This document shows positions 32,965-41,557 of a stretch of 64,000 bases of DNA, piece by piece. Source of the DNA: Martinezella tropici (GTDB lineage Bacteria; Pseudomonadota; Alphaproteobacteria; Rhizobiales; Rhizobiaceae); contig NZ_QMKK01000038.1 in the NCBI RefSeq assembly GCF_003287875.1, positions 1 to 64,000 on the forward strand, read 5' to 3'. The position numbers and the translations under genes were made by a program. The notes below the pieces were generated by a model. The model was not told where the DNA came from, did no database searches, and saw only the letters and a program-made list of their open reading frames with translations. How positions within the stretch are numbered: the first letter of the stretch is position 1; each line of letters begins with the position of its first letter.

Positions 32965-33357
32965 TTATACCGGCCGCCTCTTGCCGCGTGCAGCCAGGGC
33001 TTCGACATTGCCGATCATGAAGTCGGCACGCACGACGCGACGCAGCGTTTCCGGTTCGATCAGGTTGATGAAGCGGACATGGACGCGGTTGCCGTTGCGG
33101 CTCGTTTCAGCGCAGGCGATGCGGTAGGCGAGGCCGAGGATGTTCAGGTAGTAGTGGCTCGGCAGGCCGACGGTCGTGGCGACGGTGAAGCTGGCGCCAC
33201 CGCGTGAGATGTCGGTAATTTCGGCGCTGCGCACGGAAATGCCGGTCAGGCAGGGACGAACAGCCACGAGACGCGCCGGCCTCTGGACATAGAACCGTTC
33301 CCAGCTTCGTTCGTAAACTTCGGATTTGACTTTCGCCAGATGCGTTGCGCGAAGCAT
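32965..33357 (-). CDS. PilZ-domain protein
   Basis: This 130-residue protein has a single PilZ domain, which binds cyclic di-GMP. The arginine-rich element is present as RPARLVAVR and the second motif as ITDISRGGASF (DxSxxG). No partner domain is present, so it would act by binding another protein, commonly in motility or exopolysaccharide control. The first two ATG codons are separated by one codon; the second (33357) has AGGGA at a proper distance. Confidence 0.85.
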   Translation of the reverse strand: MLRATHLAKVKSEVYERSWERFYVQRPARLVAVRPCLTGISVRSAEITDISRGGASFTVATTVGLPSHYYLNILGLAYRIACAETSRNGNRVHVRFINLIEPETLRRVVRADFMIGNVEALAARGKRRPV

Positions 33358-33673
33358 TGTCATTCCCTGTTGAAGAACAGACCGAATTCATCTCGGTTAC
33401 ACCATGAACCTTGCACGGAGATTTTGCGGAAGCGTCAATTGCATTGGTAGAATTTTAACGGGTTCGTCTTTTGTGCCGATTTGGGCGCATCTTGACAGGC
33501 GCATCGGCTTCGATCATACGAACGAGCGGTTCGAGGCGCCTGCCGCTCGCGGATGAAAATCCAAGGTGAAGTCCTCGCTGTTTTAGGTCATAGCCATTCA
33601 GGGCATGCTGACTGACGGTAATGCGAGCCCCGTTTCACGGTCGTAAGTGCGTGCCTTAGCAAAGGCTGATCCT
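33358..33673. other. Intergenic region with a 7-bp stem-loop
   Basis: No gene is seen. A hairpin (33523-33529 with 33543-33549) encloses a GC-rich loop containing AGGCGCCT. Promoters of the PilZ gene and of the gene at 33674 should be here. Confidence 0.5.
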
Positions 33674-34108
33674 ATGACGACGTATCCGTCCATAGATGAA
33701 TTGAAGGCTCAGGCCCGGCGTCTGCGTCAGGCGATGGCCGAGCGTGGTGACGACATGAGCCACTCGACGGCGCTGGAACTCATCGCCAAGCAACACGGGC
33801 TGCGTGACTGGAACACGCTGTCGGCGCTTGCCGCAAAACCCAACGATGGGCCGGATGCGCCCTTCGATGTCGGCTCCGCCGTGCGCGGGCGCTATCTGAA
33901 CAAGCCCTTCACGGGCAAGGTTCTGGCGATGTCGGCGAAGTCCGGCGGGCTCTACAAGATAACGATCCATTTCGACGAACCGGTCGATGTGGTGGAATTC
34001 GAGAGCTTCTCGGCATTCCGTCAGCGCATCAACGCCCAGGTCGATGCCGACGGCATTTCGCCGCGCAAGACATCGAATGGCATACCGCACCTGGTTCTCG
34101 ACTTCTGA
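33674..34108 (+). CDS. Glyoxalase-related small protein, unknown role
   Basis: This 144-residue protein begins MTTYPSIDELKAQARRLRQA and contains ALELIAKQHGLRDWNTLSAL, a helical N-terminal motif found in small proteins annotated as glyoxalase-superfamily related. The second half is beta-rich (GRYLNKPFTGKVLAMSA, then HFDEPVDVVEFESF). I know no reaction for it. AAGG lies eight bases before the ATG. The MATE transporter gene starts 64 bases after its stop on the same strand. Confidence 0.65.
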   Translation: MTTYPSIDELKAQARRLRQAMAERGDDMSHSTALELIAKQHGLRDWNTLSALAAKPNDGPDAPFDVGSAVRGRYLNKPFTGKVLAMSAKSGGLYKITIHFDEPVDVVEFESFSAFRQRINAQVDADGISPRKTSNGIPHLVLDF

Positions 34109-34172
34109 CTTCATCCTTCATCATCAGACCGCTATCTTCGCCGCTCGCGAGCGATTCCGTCCGGATACCACC

Positions 34173-35540
34173 ATGACGCACACCATCGAAAACAACATGT
34201 TTCTCACCGGCTGGCTGCCTGGCGTCTTTGCCAAGACAGCTGCGCCGATCATCATCATTACGACAGTCAGCGGCCTCTTTGCCGTCGTCGACGCCTATTT
34301 CCTCGGGGTCTATGTCGGGGCCGACGCACTGTCTGCGGTCAGCCTCATCTTTCCAGCGCTGATGCTGCTGATCGCGCTGCAGACGCTGGTCTCGAACGGC
34401 ATGGCAAGCATTCTCGCCCGCCGCCTCGGCGCCGGAAATCGAGCTGGGGCAAGATCGGTATTTACCGGCGCCCATACGCTGGCACTCGCCGTCGTGGTCG
34501 CAATCAATCTCATCTACTGGCTCGCAGGACGGCAGTTCATTGCCGTGGCTGCGGCAGGAAATGTCGGTGTTGCCCACAGCGCCGAGGCCTTCATGGGTGT
34601 CATGGTCGCTTTCGCGCCGATCAGCTTCTTCCTGTCGCTGCATCTCGATGGGCTGCGCTGTGAAGGAAAGCTCGGCTTCATGACGCTGGTGACTCTTGCC
34701 TCGACACTGCTGAACATCATGGCGAACTGGCTGCTGATGGCCGTCTTTCAGTGGGGTGTGGTCGGCTCCGCCGGCGGCTCGATCCTGGCGCAGTTCATCT
34801 GCCTCGCGATCGTCGTCATCTATCGCCTGCGTCGGCCGAACGGGCTTTGGATCGACATGACGCTGCATGTTCGCGAGTGGCGCGGCATCTTCGCTTTCGG
34901 CGCGCCGATGAGCCTCGGCTTCATCGGCATTTCGCTAAGCTCGGCGGCGATTCTCTTCAACGTCTCGATCTGGCACCAGGGGGATTATGTCGCGACCGTC
35001 GGCGCTTATGGCATCGTCACCCGCGTCATGACCTTCGCCTATCTGCCGCTACTGGGCTTGAGCATCGCGCTGCAGACCATATCGGGCCACAACCACGGCG
35101 CGGCTCTTCCGGCGCGCGTCGGTCATAGCGTCCTGATCGCTCTGATCTCGGCTCTGGTCTACTGCGCCGCCGTCGAACTCGTCGTTGAACTCCTGGCGGG
35201 GCATCTGGGCTCGATCTTCGTCGCCGATCCCCTGATTGTCGCCGAAGTCGGCCGCATCCTGCCCTGGACGATCGGCGCCTATTTCCTCTTCGGCCAGGCG
35301 ATCATCCTGTCGTCCTATTTCCAGTCGATCGGCGATGCGAAACGCGGCGCGATCTTCGGTCTGTCACGGTCTTACCTCTTCACCCTGCCGCTGACATTCC
35401 TCCTGCCGCTTGTCTTCGGCGAACGCGGGATCTGGATGACGCCGATCTTCGCGGAAATGGGAATGATCCTGCTGACCTGGCTGGTACTGTCGCGCAATGC
35501 CAGGGATCGGAAATGGCGCTACGGCCTGCTGCCGGCGTAA
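34173..35540 (+). CDS. MATE-family efflux transporter
   Basis: This 455-residue inner-membrane protein has twelve predicted helices in two MatE halves. It exports cationic drugs or metabolites by sodium or proton exchange. Visible marks are GLFAVVDAYFLGVYVGADALSA at the first helices and GAPMSLGFIGISLSSAAILF at the start of the second half. A longer open frame runs upstream through the previous gene; ATG 34173 is preferred because the membrane domain starts there. Confidence 0.88.
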   Translation: MTHTIENNMFLTGWLPGVFAKTAAPIIIITTVSGLFAVVDAYFLGVYVGADALSAVSLIFPALMLLIALQTLVSNGMASILARRLGAGNRAGARSVFTGAHTLALAVVVAINLIYWLAGRQFIAVAAAGNVGVAHSAEAFMGVMVAFAPISFFLSLHLDGLRCEGKLGFMTLVTLASTLLNIMANWLLMAVFQWGVVGSAGGSILAQFICLAIVVIYRLRRPNGLWIDMTLHVREWRGIFAFGAPMSLGFIGISLSSAAILFNVSIWHQGDYVATVGAYGIVTRVMTFAYLPLLGLSIALQTISGHNHGAALPARVGHSVLIALISALVYCAAVELVVELLAGHLGSIFVADPLIVAEVGRILPWTIGAYFLFGQAIILSSYFQSIGDAKRGAIFGLSRSYLFTLPLTFLLPLVFGERGIWMTPIFAEMGMILLTWLVLSRNARDRKWRYGLLPA

Positions 35541-35546
35541 GAATGG

Positions 35547-35577
35547 AAAAGGCCACGCTTTCAGGGCGCGGCCTTTT
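35547..35577. terminator. Bidirectional terminator between MATE and iolB genes
   Basis: AAAAGGCC (35547-35554) pairs with GGCCTTTT (35570-35577), with three more pairs inside after one mismatch. A- and T-runs on both sides suit termination in both directions. Confidence 0.85.
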
Positions 35578-35604
35578 CGACTCTGAATCGATGTCAGGCG
35601 TTAT

Positions 35605-36402
35605 TCAGGACTTCAGCAGCCACTCGTGCTCCACGGCATTGTGGAATTTCCAGATGCGCTTCGGGCCGGCCATAACGTTGAGGTAATAGAGATCGTAGCC
35701 GTGGCAGGCGGCGCAAGGGTGATATCCCCTAGGTACCAGCGTCACGTCGCCATCCTCCAGCACCATGACTTCGTCGAGCGACCGATCGTCCGTATAGACG
35801 CGCTGAAAGCCGAAACCTTGTGGCGGGTTGAGGCGGTGGTAATAGGTCTCTTCCAGGAAGCTTTCGTTCGGGAGATTGTCCTGATCGTGCTTGTGCGGAG
35901 GGTAAGAGGAGGTATGCCCGCCGGGCGTGATCACTTCCACCACGAGCAGCGAATGCGCCGCGCCATCGTCTTCCGGCATGATGTTGTTCACGTAGCGGAC
36001 GTTGGTGCCCTTGCCGCGCGTCAGCGCCGGATGCGTGCCCGGCGGAATGGCGCGGGCTTCATAGGAGCCACCTCCCGGTGCCGAGCAGACGGCCAGTTCC
36101 AGATCGGTCTCGGCGGTTACCGACCAGCTTGAGCCCGAGGGAATATAGAGCGCGTGGGGCGCTCCCTCGAAAGGGCTCATACGCCCGCCGAGCGAGCCGA
36201 AATCCTTCGTACCCGCCTTGGCGCTGCCCTTGCCGCTGACCCAGACGAGACAGACCTCGCGATCGCCGGTCTCCCCCGAAGCGGTCTCGCCGGGCTTCAG
36301 ACGATAGAGGTCGAAGCCGACATAGGTCCAGCCGGCGCTTTCGGGCGTGACATGGGTGACGCGGCCATGGGAGCCGTCAGGTTTGACCTTCAGATTGGGC
36401 AT
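35605..36402 (-). CDS. iolB: 5-deoxy-glucuronate isomerase
   Basis: This 265-residue cupin-fold enzyme converts 5-deoxy-D-glucuronate to 2-deoxy-5-keto-D-gluconate in inositol breakdown. The metal-binding part is visible in GGHTSSYPPHKHDQDNLPNE, and VPRGYHPCAACHGYDLYYLN near the C-terminus is typical of IolB. Length is normal. GGAGG precedes ATG 36402. It is the last gene of the iol operon and is separated from iolE by a RIME-like repeat. Confidence 0.96.
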   Translation of the reverse strand: MPNLKVKPDGSHGRVTHVTPESAGWTYVGFDLYRLKPGETASGETGDREVCLVWVSGKGSAKAGTKDFGSLGGRMSPFEGAPHALYIPSGSSWSVTAETDLELAVCSAPGGGSYEARAIPPGTHPALTRGKGTNVRYVNNIMPEDDGAAHSLLVVEVITPGGHTSSYPPHKHDQDNLPNESFLEETYYHRLNPPQGFGFQRVYTDDRSLDEVMVLEDGDVTLVPRGYHPCAACHGYDLYYLNVMAGPKRIWKFHNAVEHEWLLKS

Positions 36403-36474
36403 GGGTCTGTTCCTCCATTGCTTGGAAAACGCCTCTCACCAGCTTTCAACGCGGGAGAGGGGCGCTCATCTCTC

Positions 36475-36577
36475 GAGCAATTCCAGGAAAAGTGCGCAGC
36501 GGTTTTCCGTCCGGAATTGCTAGATAACAAAGAGCTAGAGCGTTTTCGCGATTCGAAGAAAAGCGGAAGCGCTCTGG
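36475..36577. repeat. RIME-like intergenic mosaic element
   Basis: About 100 bases hold two successive palindromes: 36477-36520 (ends GCAATTCC and GGAATTGC) and 36537-36575 (ends AGAGCG and CGCTCT, inner TTTTCGC with GCGGAA-type arms). Order and wording agree with my memory of the RIME1 repeat that is scattered through Rhizobium genomes. It lies between iolE and iolB within the operon and would fold strongly in the mRNA. Confidence 0.8.
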
Positions 36578-37495
36578 CTATCCCTTGGGAAAGCCTTCTG
36601 TTTCCACCGTGTAGCCTGCGGCCGTCATGACGCGCATCAGCTCGGCATGGCCGATCTCGGCCATCTTCTGCGGCGGCGCCTTGCGCGGATCCTGCTCGGC
36701 CTCGACCACGAACCAGCCTTCATAGCCGTAATCGGCGAAGCGCTGGACGATCGCGCCGAAATCGAGCGAGCCGTCGCCCGGCACCGTGAACGCGCCGAGC
36801 GCAACGGCATCGAGGAAGGACTGCCGGCTGCGATCCAGCCCGTCGACGACGGACTTGCGGATATCCTTGACGTGGACATGGTTGATGCGGGCGTGGTGAT
36901 TGTCGATGGCGCGCAGCACGTTACCGCCGGCAAAGGCCAGGTGACCGGCATCGAGCAGCAGCGGAATGCCTTCACCGGAATTGCGCATGAAGGCGTCGAG
37001 TTCCGGCTCGGTTTCGACGACGGCCGCCATGTGATGGTGATAGGAAAGCGGCATGCCCTGGCCGGCACACCATTCGCCGAATTCGGTGACGCGGCGGGCA
37101 TAGGCCTTCATCTCGTCATCCGAAAGGCGAGGCTTGGTGGCGAGCGGCTTGGATCGATCGCCCTGGATCGAGCGGCCGACTTCGCCATAGACGATGCAAG
37201 GCGCATTGACGGCCTTGAACAGCTCGATCATCGGCGCGATGCGATCTTTGTTGGCGGCAAGCTCCTCGTTGACCAGCGTGCCTGAGAACCAGCCGCCGCA
37301 AAGCGTTACGTCGGCAGCGCGCAGGATCGGCAGCATCTCATCGGGGTTGCTGGGGAAGCGCCGGCCCTGTTCCATGCCGGTGAAGCCGGCGCCGCGCGAC
37401 TGGCGCAGGCATTCTTCCAGAGATACGTCGTCGCTGAGCTCCGGAAGATCGTCGTTCCACCAGGCGATGGGCGACATGCCGAGTTTGGCCTTCAT
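36578..37495 (-). CDS. iolE: Myo-inosose-2 dehydratase
   Basis: This 305-residue TIM-barrel enzyme dehydrates 2-keto-myo-inositol to 3D-(3,5/4)-trihydroxycyclohexane-1,2-dione. Metal-binding residues of the xylose-isomerase-like family can be seen in VVEAEQD, LLDAGHLAFAGG and INHVHVKDI, and the N-terminus MKAKLGMSPIAWWNDDLPEL is characteristic. ATG 37495 is used because AAGGAG lies seven bases upstream; TTG 37498 is less likely. It is the fourth gene of the iol operon. Confidence 0.95.
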   Translation of the reverse strand: MKAKLGMSPIAWWNDDLPELSDDVSLEECLRQSRGAGFTGMEQGRRFPSNPDEMLPILRAADVTLCGGWFSGTLVNEELAANKDRIAPMIELFKAVNAPCIVYGEVGRSIQGDRSKPLATKPRLSDDEMKAYARRVTEFGEWCAGQGMPLSYHHHMAAVVETEPELDAFMRNSGEGIPLLLDAGHLAFAGGNVLRAIDNHHARINHVHVKDIRKSVVDGLDRSRQSFLDAVALGAFTVPGDGSLDFGAIVQRFADYGYEGWFVVEAEQDPRKAPPQKMAEIGHAELMRVMTAAGYTVETEGFPKG

Positions 37496-37520
37496 CAATG
37501 GTCTCCTTGAAAAGCTAATT

Positions 37521-37541
37521 GGAGGAGCCGAAAGCTCCTCC
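37521..37541 (-). terminator. Hairpin between iolD and iolE
   Basis: A perfect 8-bp stem (37521-37528 with 37534-37541) closes a 5-base loop in the iolD-iolE gap. It may be a partial terminator or an mRNA-stabilising stem that tunes expression within the operon. Confidence 0.5.
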
Positions 37542-37561
37542 AGAAAAATGACGGAAATGGA

Positions 37562-39412
37562 TCAGCCGATGCGCTGGGCGGCGCGGGCTTGTTCATAGGC
37601 GGCGCGGGCCTTGTTGACCTCGGCGCGCGGGCTGACCTCGGGAACGGCGACATCCCACCAGTGGCCGCCTTCGTCCGTGGTGATCAGCGGATCGGTGTCG
37701 ATGACGATGACCGAGCTGCGGTCGTTCTTCTTCGAGGCTTCGATGGCTTGTTCCAGCTCCGTGATGGAGGAAACCTTGACCGCAATTGCGCCCATGCTGG
37801 CCGCATGCGCCCGGAAGTCGATCTCCGGCATCACTTCGAAGCGCGCATCCTTCAAGAGATTGTTGAAGTTCGCGCCGCCGGTCGCCATCTGCAGGCGGTT
37901 GATGCAGCCATAGCCACGGTTGTCGAGCAGGACGACGGTGATCTTCAGGCCGAGCATGACTGATGTCGCTAGTTCGGAATTCAGCATCATATAGGAGCCG
38001 TCGCCGACCATGACGACGACATCCTTCTCCGGCCGCGCCATCTTGACGCCAAGGCCACCGGCAATTTCATAGCCCATGCAAGAGAAGCCATATTCCATGT
38101 GATAGCTGCCGGGCGCCGTCGCCGGCCAAAGCTTGTGCAGTTCGCCGGGCAGTCCGCCGGCCGCGCAGACCAGAATGCTGTCCTTGCCGCCGAGCGTGCG
38201 CGTGACCGCGCCGATGACCTGAGCGTCGGAGGGCAGGGCGGCATTGGTGGTCGCAGTCGCCTTGGCAGCAGCTTCCATCCAGACCTTCTTTTCCCGCGCC
38301 GCCTTTTCGGCAAGCGATGCCGGCGCGCGCCAGCCGGTCAGGCCGGCGGAAAGCGCCTTCAGTCCCTCGCGCGCATCCGTCACCAGCGGGTGACTGTTGT
38401 GCTTCAGCGCATCATAGGCCGCTATATTGAGGCCGATCATGGCCAGCTTCTCGTTCTTGAACAGCGCCCAGGAGCCGGTGGTGAAATCCTGGCAACGCGT
38501 GCCGACGGCGATCACCAGATCGGTATCCTCGGCGATGGCATTGGCCGCCGATGTGCCTGTCACGCCGACAGAGCCGAGCGCGAGAGGATGCGTCTCGTCG
38601 ATGGCCGATTTGCCCGCCTGCGTGACGACGACGGGGATGTCATGCGCTTCGGCGAAAGCGGCGAGTTCCTTCGTCGCCTGCGAATAGAGCACGCCGCCAC
38701 CGGCGAGAATGACCGGCTTTTCCGAGCGGCGGATCAGCGAGATGGCATTGGCAAGTTCGTCTGCATCCGGCTGCGGGCGGCGCTGTGTCCAGACATGCTC
38801 CTCGAAGAAGCTTTCGGGATAATCAAAGGCTTCGGCTTGCACGTCCTGGCACAACGAAAGCGTCACCGGGCCGCAATCGAGGGGATCGGTCAGCACCTGC
38901 ATGGCGCGCTTCAGAGCCGAGATGATCTGCTCGGGGCGAGTGATGCGGTCGAAGTAGCGGGAGACCGGGCGGAAGGCGTCATTGGCGGAAACAGTGCCGT
39001 CGCCGAAATCCTCGATCTGCTGCAGCACCGGATCGGGCGCGCGGTTGGCAAAGACGTCGCCCGGCAGGAAGAGAACCGGAATACGATTGACATGCGCAAC
39101 GCCGGCGGCAGTCACCATATTCAGCGCGCCGGGGCCGATGGAGGTCGTGCAGGCCATGAAACGCTGACGGAAGCTCGCCTTGGCATAGGCGATGGCGGCA
39201 TGGGCCATGCCCTGCTCATTGTGGGCGCGGAAGGTCGGCACCTCCTCGCGCACCTGATAGAGCGCCTCGCCGATGCCCGCGACATTGCCGTGACCGAAGA
39301 TCGCCCAGACGCCGCCGAAGATCGGCTGCTTCTGTCCGTCGATGATGGTCATCTGCTTCTTGAGGAAATGCGTGACGGCCTGCGCCATCGTCAATCGGAT
39401 CGTCTTGCCCAT
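37562..39412 (-). CDS. iolD: 3D-(3,5/4)-trihydroxycyclohexane-1,2-dione acylhydrolase
   Basis: This 616-residue thiamine-diphosphate enzyme opens the inositol-derived ring to give 5-deoxy-glucuronate. The cofactor-activating glutamate is in VPTFRAHNEQGMAHAAIAYA, and the ThDP/Mg motif is VMVGDGSYMMLNSELATS with LDNRGYGCINRLQ after it. Three domains have normal order and length. ATG 39412 follows GGGAGG at six bases and is used in place of a longer frame that opens at 39457. It starts 25 bases after the stop codon of iolC. Confidence 0.96.
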   Translation of the reverse strand: MGKTIRLTMAQAVTHFLKKQMTIIDGQKQPIFGGVWAIFGHGNVAGIGEALYQVREEVPTFRAHNEQGMAHAAIAYAKASFRQRFMACTTSIGPGALNMVTAAGVAHVNRIPVLFLPGDVFANRAPDPVLQQIEDFGDGTVSANDAFRPVSRYFDRITRPEQIISALKRAMQVLTDPLDCGPVTLSLCQDVQAEAFDYPESFFEEHVWTQRRPQPDADELANAISLIRRSEKPVILAGGGVLYSQATKELAAFAEAHDIPVVVTQAGKSAIDETHPLALGSVGVTGTSAANAIAEDTDLVIAVGTRCQDFTTGSWALFKNEKLAMIGLNIAAYDALKHNSHPLVTDAREGLKALSAGLTGWRAPASLAEKAAREKKVWMEAAAKATATTNAALPSDAQVIGAVTRTLGGKDSILVCAAGGLPGELHKLWPATAPGSYHMEYGFSCMGYEIAGGLGVKMARPEKDVVVMVGDGSYMMLNSELATSVMLGLKITVVLLDNRGYGCINRLQMATGGANFNNLLKDARFEVMPEIDFRAHAASMGAIAVKVSSITELEQAIEASKKNDRSSVIVIDTDPLITTDEGGHWWDVAVPEVSPRAEVNKARAAYEQARAAQRIG

Positions 39413-39437
39413 CGGGCGCCTCCCAAATGCTTGATTC

Positions 39438-41372
39438 TCACAGACCGCGGGTTTCAAGCCACGCCGCGGTCAATTGCCGGAAGCGGCCGGTCATGTCGGC
39501 AATCGCTTCCTCGTCGTTCATGCCGCCCGAGAGCCACGCGCGGGCCGCATCGGAGAAGATGGTCCGCCCGACGGCGAAGCCCTTGACCGAGGGCGCCGCC
39601 AGGGTCGCCTCGAAGCTGCGGATCAGTTCCTCTGCCGGCGCCTCCAGGCCGAGCAGCACGATACCGCGGCACCATGGATCATTTTTGGCAATCACGGCAT
39701 CGATTTTTTTCCACGCAGCCGCCGATTCCCGCGGCTCCAGCTTCCACCAGTCCGGCTTGATGCCGAGCGCGTAGAGCTCTTCCATCGCCGTCGGGATCGT
39801 GTCGTCGGTCAGCGGTCCGTTCTTGCCGGCGATGATCTCGACCAGAAGCTCGCGGCCGACCTTGCGCGCGGCTTCGAAGAGCGTGCGCAGCTTCTCCTGC
39901 TGCTCCGCCTTCAATTCTTGCGGATCGTCAGGATGGTAGAAGCATAGGCATTTGATGCAGTGATTGAGCGGCCATTCGACGAGCTGCGAGCCGATATCCT
40001 GGCTGAACTCGAATTTCAGCGGCTTGGATCCTGGCAGCTCGACAGGGCGGCCGATCCAGGAGAAATTCTTGGTGGCGGCATCGAAGAAGGCGTCGCGCCC
40101 GAAGCGCTCGTCGATCAGCATGCCGTAACCTGGACGGCCGTCGGCCACCCGAGCCGCCGCCTCGACGGCCAGCCGCTTGAAGGCGACGATCTTGTCATGG
40201 CCGATGCCCAGCTCATCGCAGACGTTGACGAGCTGCGAGCGATGATCGATCGCAAGCGCCATCAGCAGTGGGATTTCGCCGCCGCGGCGGGTCGTCGCCC
40301 AATGAATGTGGTTGATCGCCTCGTCCTTGCGCAGCGCCCTGTGCTTGCTGCCCGTCTTCAGGAAGAAATCGAGCTCCGTCCAGGTCGGGTATTCCGGCGA
40401 GCAGAGCAGGCGGGAAACGGCAAAGGCGCCGCAGGCATTCGCCCAGGTGGCGCAGGTCTTCAGCGGCTCGCCGCGCAGATAGCCGCGCAGGAAGCCGGAC
40501 ATGAAGGCGTCGCCTGCACCGAGAACGTTGAAGACCTCGATCGGGAAACCCTGGCCGACAATGCCTGCTTCAAGGTCGTCGGAGATCGGGCCTTCATAGA
40601 CGATGCAGCCCATGGCGCCGCGCTTGAGCACGATGGTCGCCGGAGAGAGGCGGCGGATTTCTTTGAGCGCGCCGAGCACGTTGTCGACGCCCGAGCCGAT
40701 CATGATCTCTTCTTCCGTGCCGACGATCAGATCGCAATCCGGCAGCGTCTCCCTCATCTTCGAGGAAACGCGATCCGATTTCACATAACGCTCGAAACCT
40801 TCGGCATGGCCGGCGAGGCCCCAGAGGTTCGGCCGGTAATCGATATCGAAGATCACCTTGCGGCCGTTGGCCTTGGCGATGCGGATCGCCTTGCGCTGGG
40901 CGGCTTCGGTATTGGGCTTGGAGAAATGCGTGCCGGAGACCAGAACGGCGCCCGCGGACTTGATGAAGCCTTCGTCGACATCGTCTTCGTTGAGCGCCAT
41001 ATCGGCGCAGTCGGACCGGTAGAAGATCATCGGCGAGACGCCTTCGGCCTCGACCGCCAGCAGAACCAGCGCCGTCAGGCGCTCCTTGTCCGTCTTGATC
41101 CCATCGATCGCCACACCTTCGCGCGCCGCCTGTTCGCGGATGAAGCGGCCCATCTGCTCGTCGCCGACACGGGTGATCAAGCCGGATTTGAGGCCGAGAC
41201 GCGCCGTGCCGATGGCGATATTGGCCGGGCAGCCGCCGACCGATTTGGCGAAGGAGGCGATGTCCTCCAGCCGCGAGCCGATCTGCTGACCATAAAGGTC
41301 GACGGAGGAGCGACCGATGGTGATCACATCGAGTTTTGTCTCCGGCTGAGCGCCAGGATTGTCGTGTGCCAT
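39438..41372 (-). CDS. iolC: 5-dehydro-2-deoxygluconokinase fused to a DUF2090 domain
   Basis: This 644-residue protein phosphorylates 5-dehydro-2-deoxygluconate. The N-terminal half (about 1-330) is a PfkB-family kinase with GRSSVDLYGQQIG and the GAGDAFMSGFLRGYL catalytic motif. The second half (about 345-640) is a DUF2090 TIM-barrel domain like class I aldolases (MLIDERFGRDAFFDAA, then EIIAGKNGPLTDDTIP). This fusion is usual in proteobacteria, where the second part may act as or near the IolJ aldolase. GGGAGG precedes ATG 41372. Confidence 0.95.
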   Translation of the reverse strand: MAHDNPGAQPETKLDVITIGRSSVDLYGQQIGSRLEDIASFAKSVGGCPANIAIGTARLGLKSGLITRVGDEQMGRFIREQAAREGVAIDGIKTDKERLTALVLLAVEAEGVSPMIFYRSDCADMALNEDDVDEGFIKSAGAVLVSGTHFSKPNTEAAQRKAIRIAKANGRKVIFDIDYRPNLWGLAGHAEGFERYVKSDRVSSKMRETLPDCDLIVGTEEEIMIGSGVDNVLGALKEIRRLSPATIVLKRGAMGCIVYEGPISDDLEAGIVGQGFPIEVFNVLGAGDAFMSGFLRGYLRGEPLKTCATWANACGAFAVSRLLCSPEYPTWTELDFFLKTGSKHRALRKDEAINHIHWATTRRGGEIPLLMALAIDHRSQLVNVCDELGIGHDKIVAFKRLAVEAAARVADGRPGYGMLIDERFGRDAFFDAATKNFSWIGRPVELPGSKPLKFEFSQDIGSQLVEWPLNHCIKCLCFYHPDDPQELKAEQQEKLRTLFEAARKVGRELLVEIIAGKNGPLTDDTIPTAMEELYALGIKPDWWKLEPRESAAAWKKIDAVIAKNDPWCRGIVLLGLEAPAEELIRSFEATLAAPSVKGFAVGRTIFSDAARAWLSGGMNDEEAIADMTGRFRQLTAAWLETRGL

Positions 41373-41543
41373 GATGTCCTCCCGTCGGGGCATTATCTCT
41401 TCGCTCCACAGCTTGCGTCGAGATCATGCGTCATTGAAAGTGCCGGTGTTCGTTTCGTTCCGGTTGCGATGGATCGGGCAGCCATCTCCCGTGGCCGTGA
41501 TCCTGATCGTAGTGAAACATCGGTTCCGAGATTTTGTCAATTC

Positions 41544-41557
41544 GGAATATTTATTCC
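41544..41557. promoter_or_regulatory. IolR-type operator, GGAA-N6-TTCC
   Basis: GGAATATTTATTCC is an exact match to the GGAA-N6-TTCC motif reported for the IolR repressor of Sinorhizobium meliloti. It overlaps the stop codon of iolR and lies 172 bases upstream of iolC, where a promoter for iolCDEB is expected. Confidence 0.7.
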
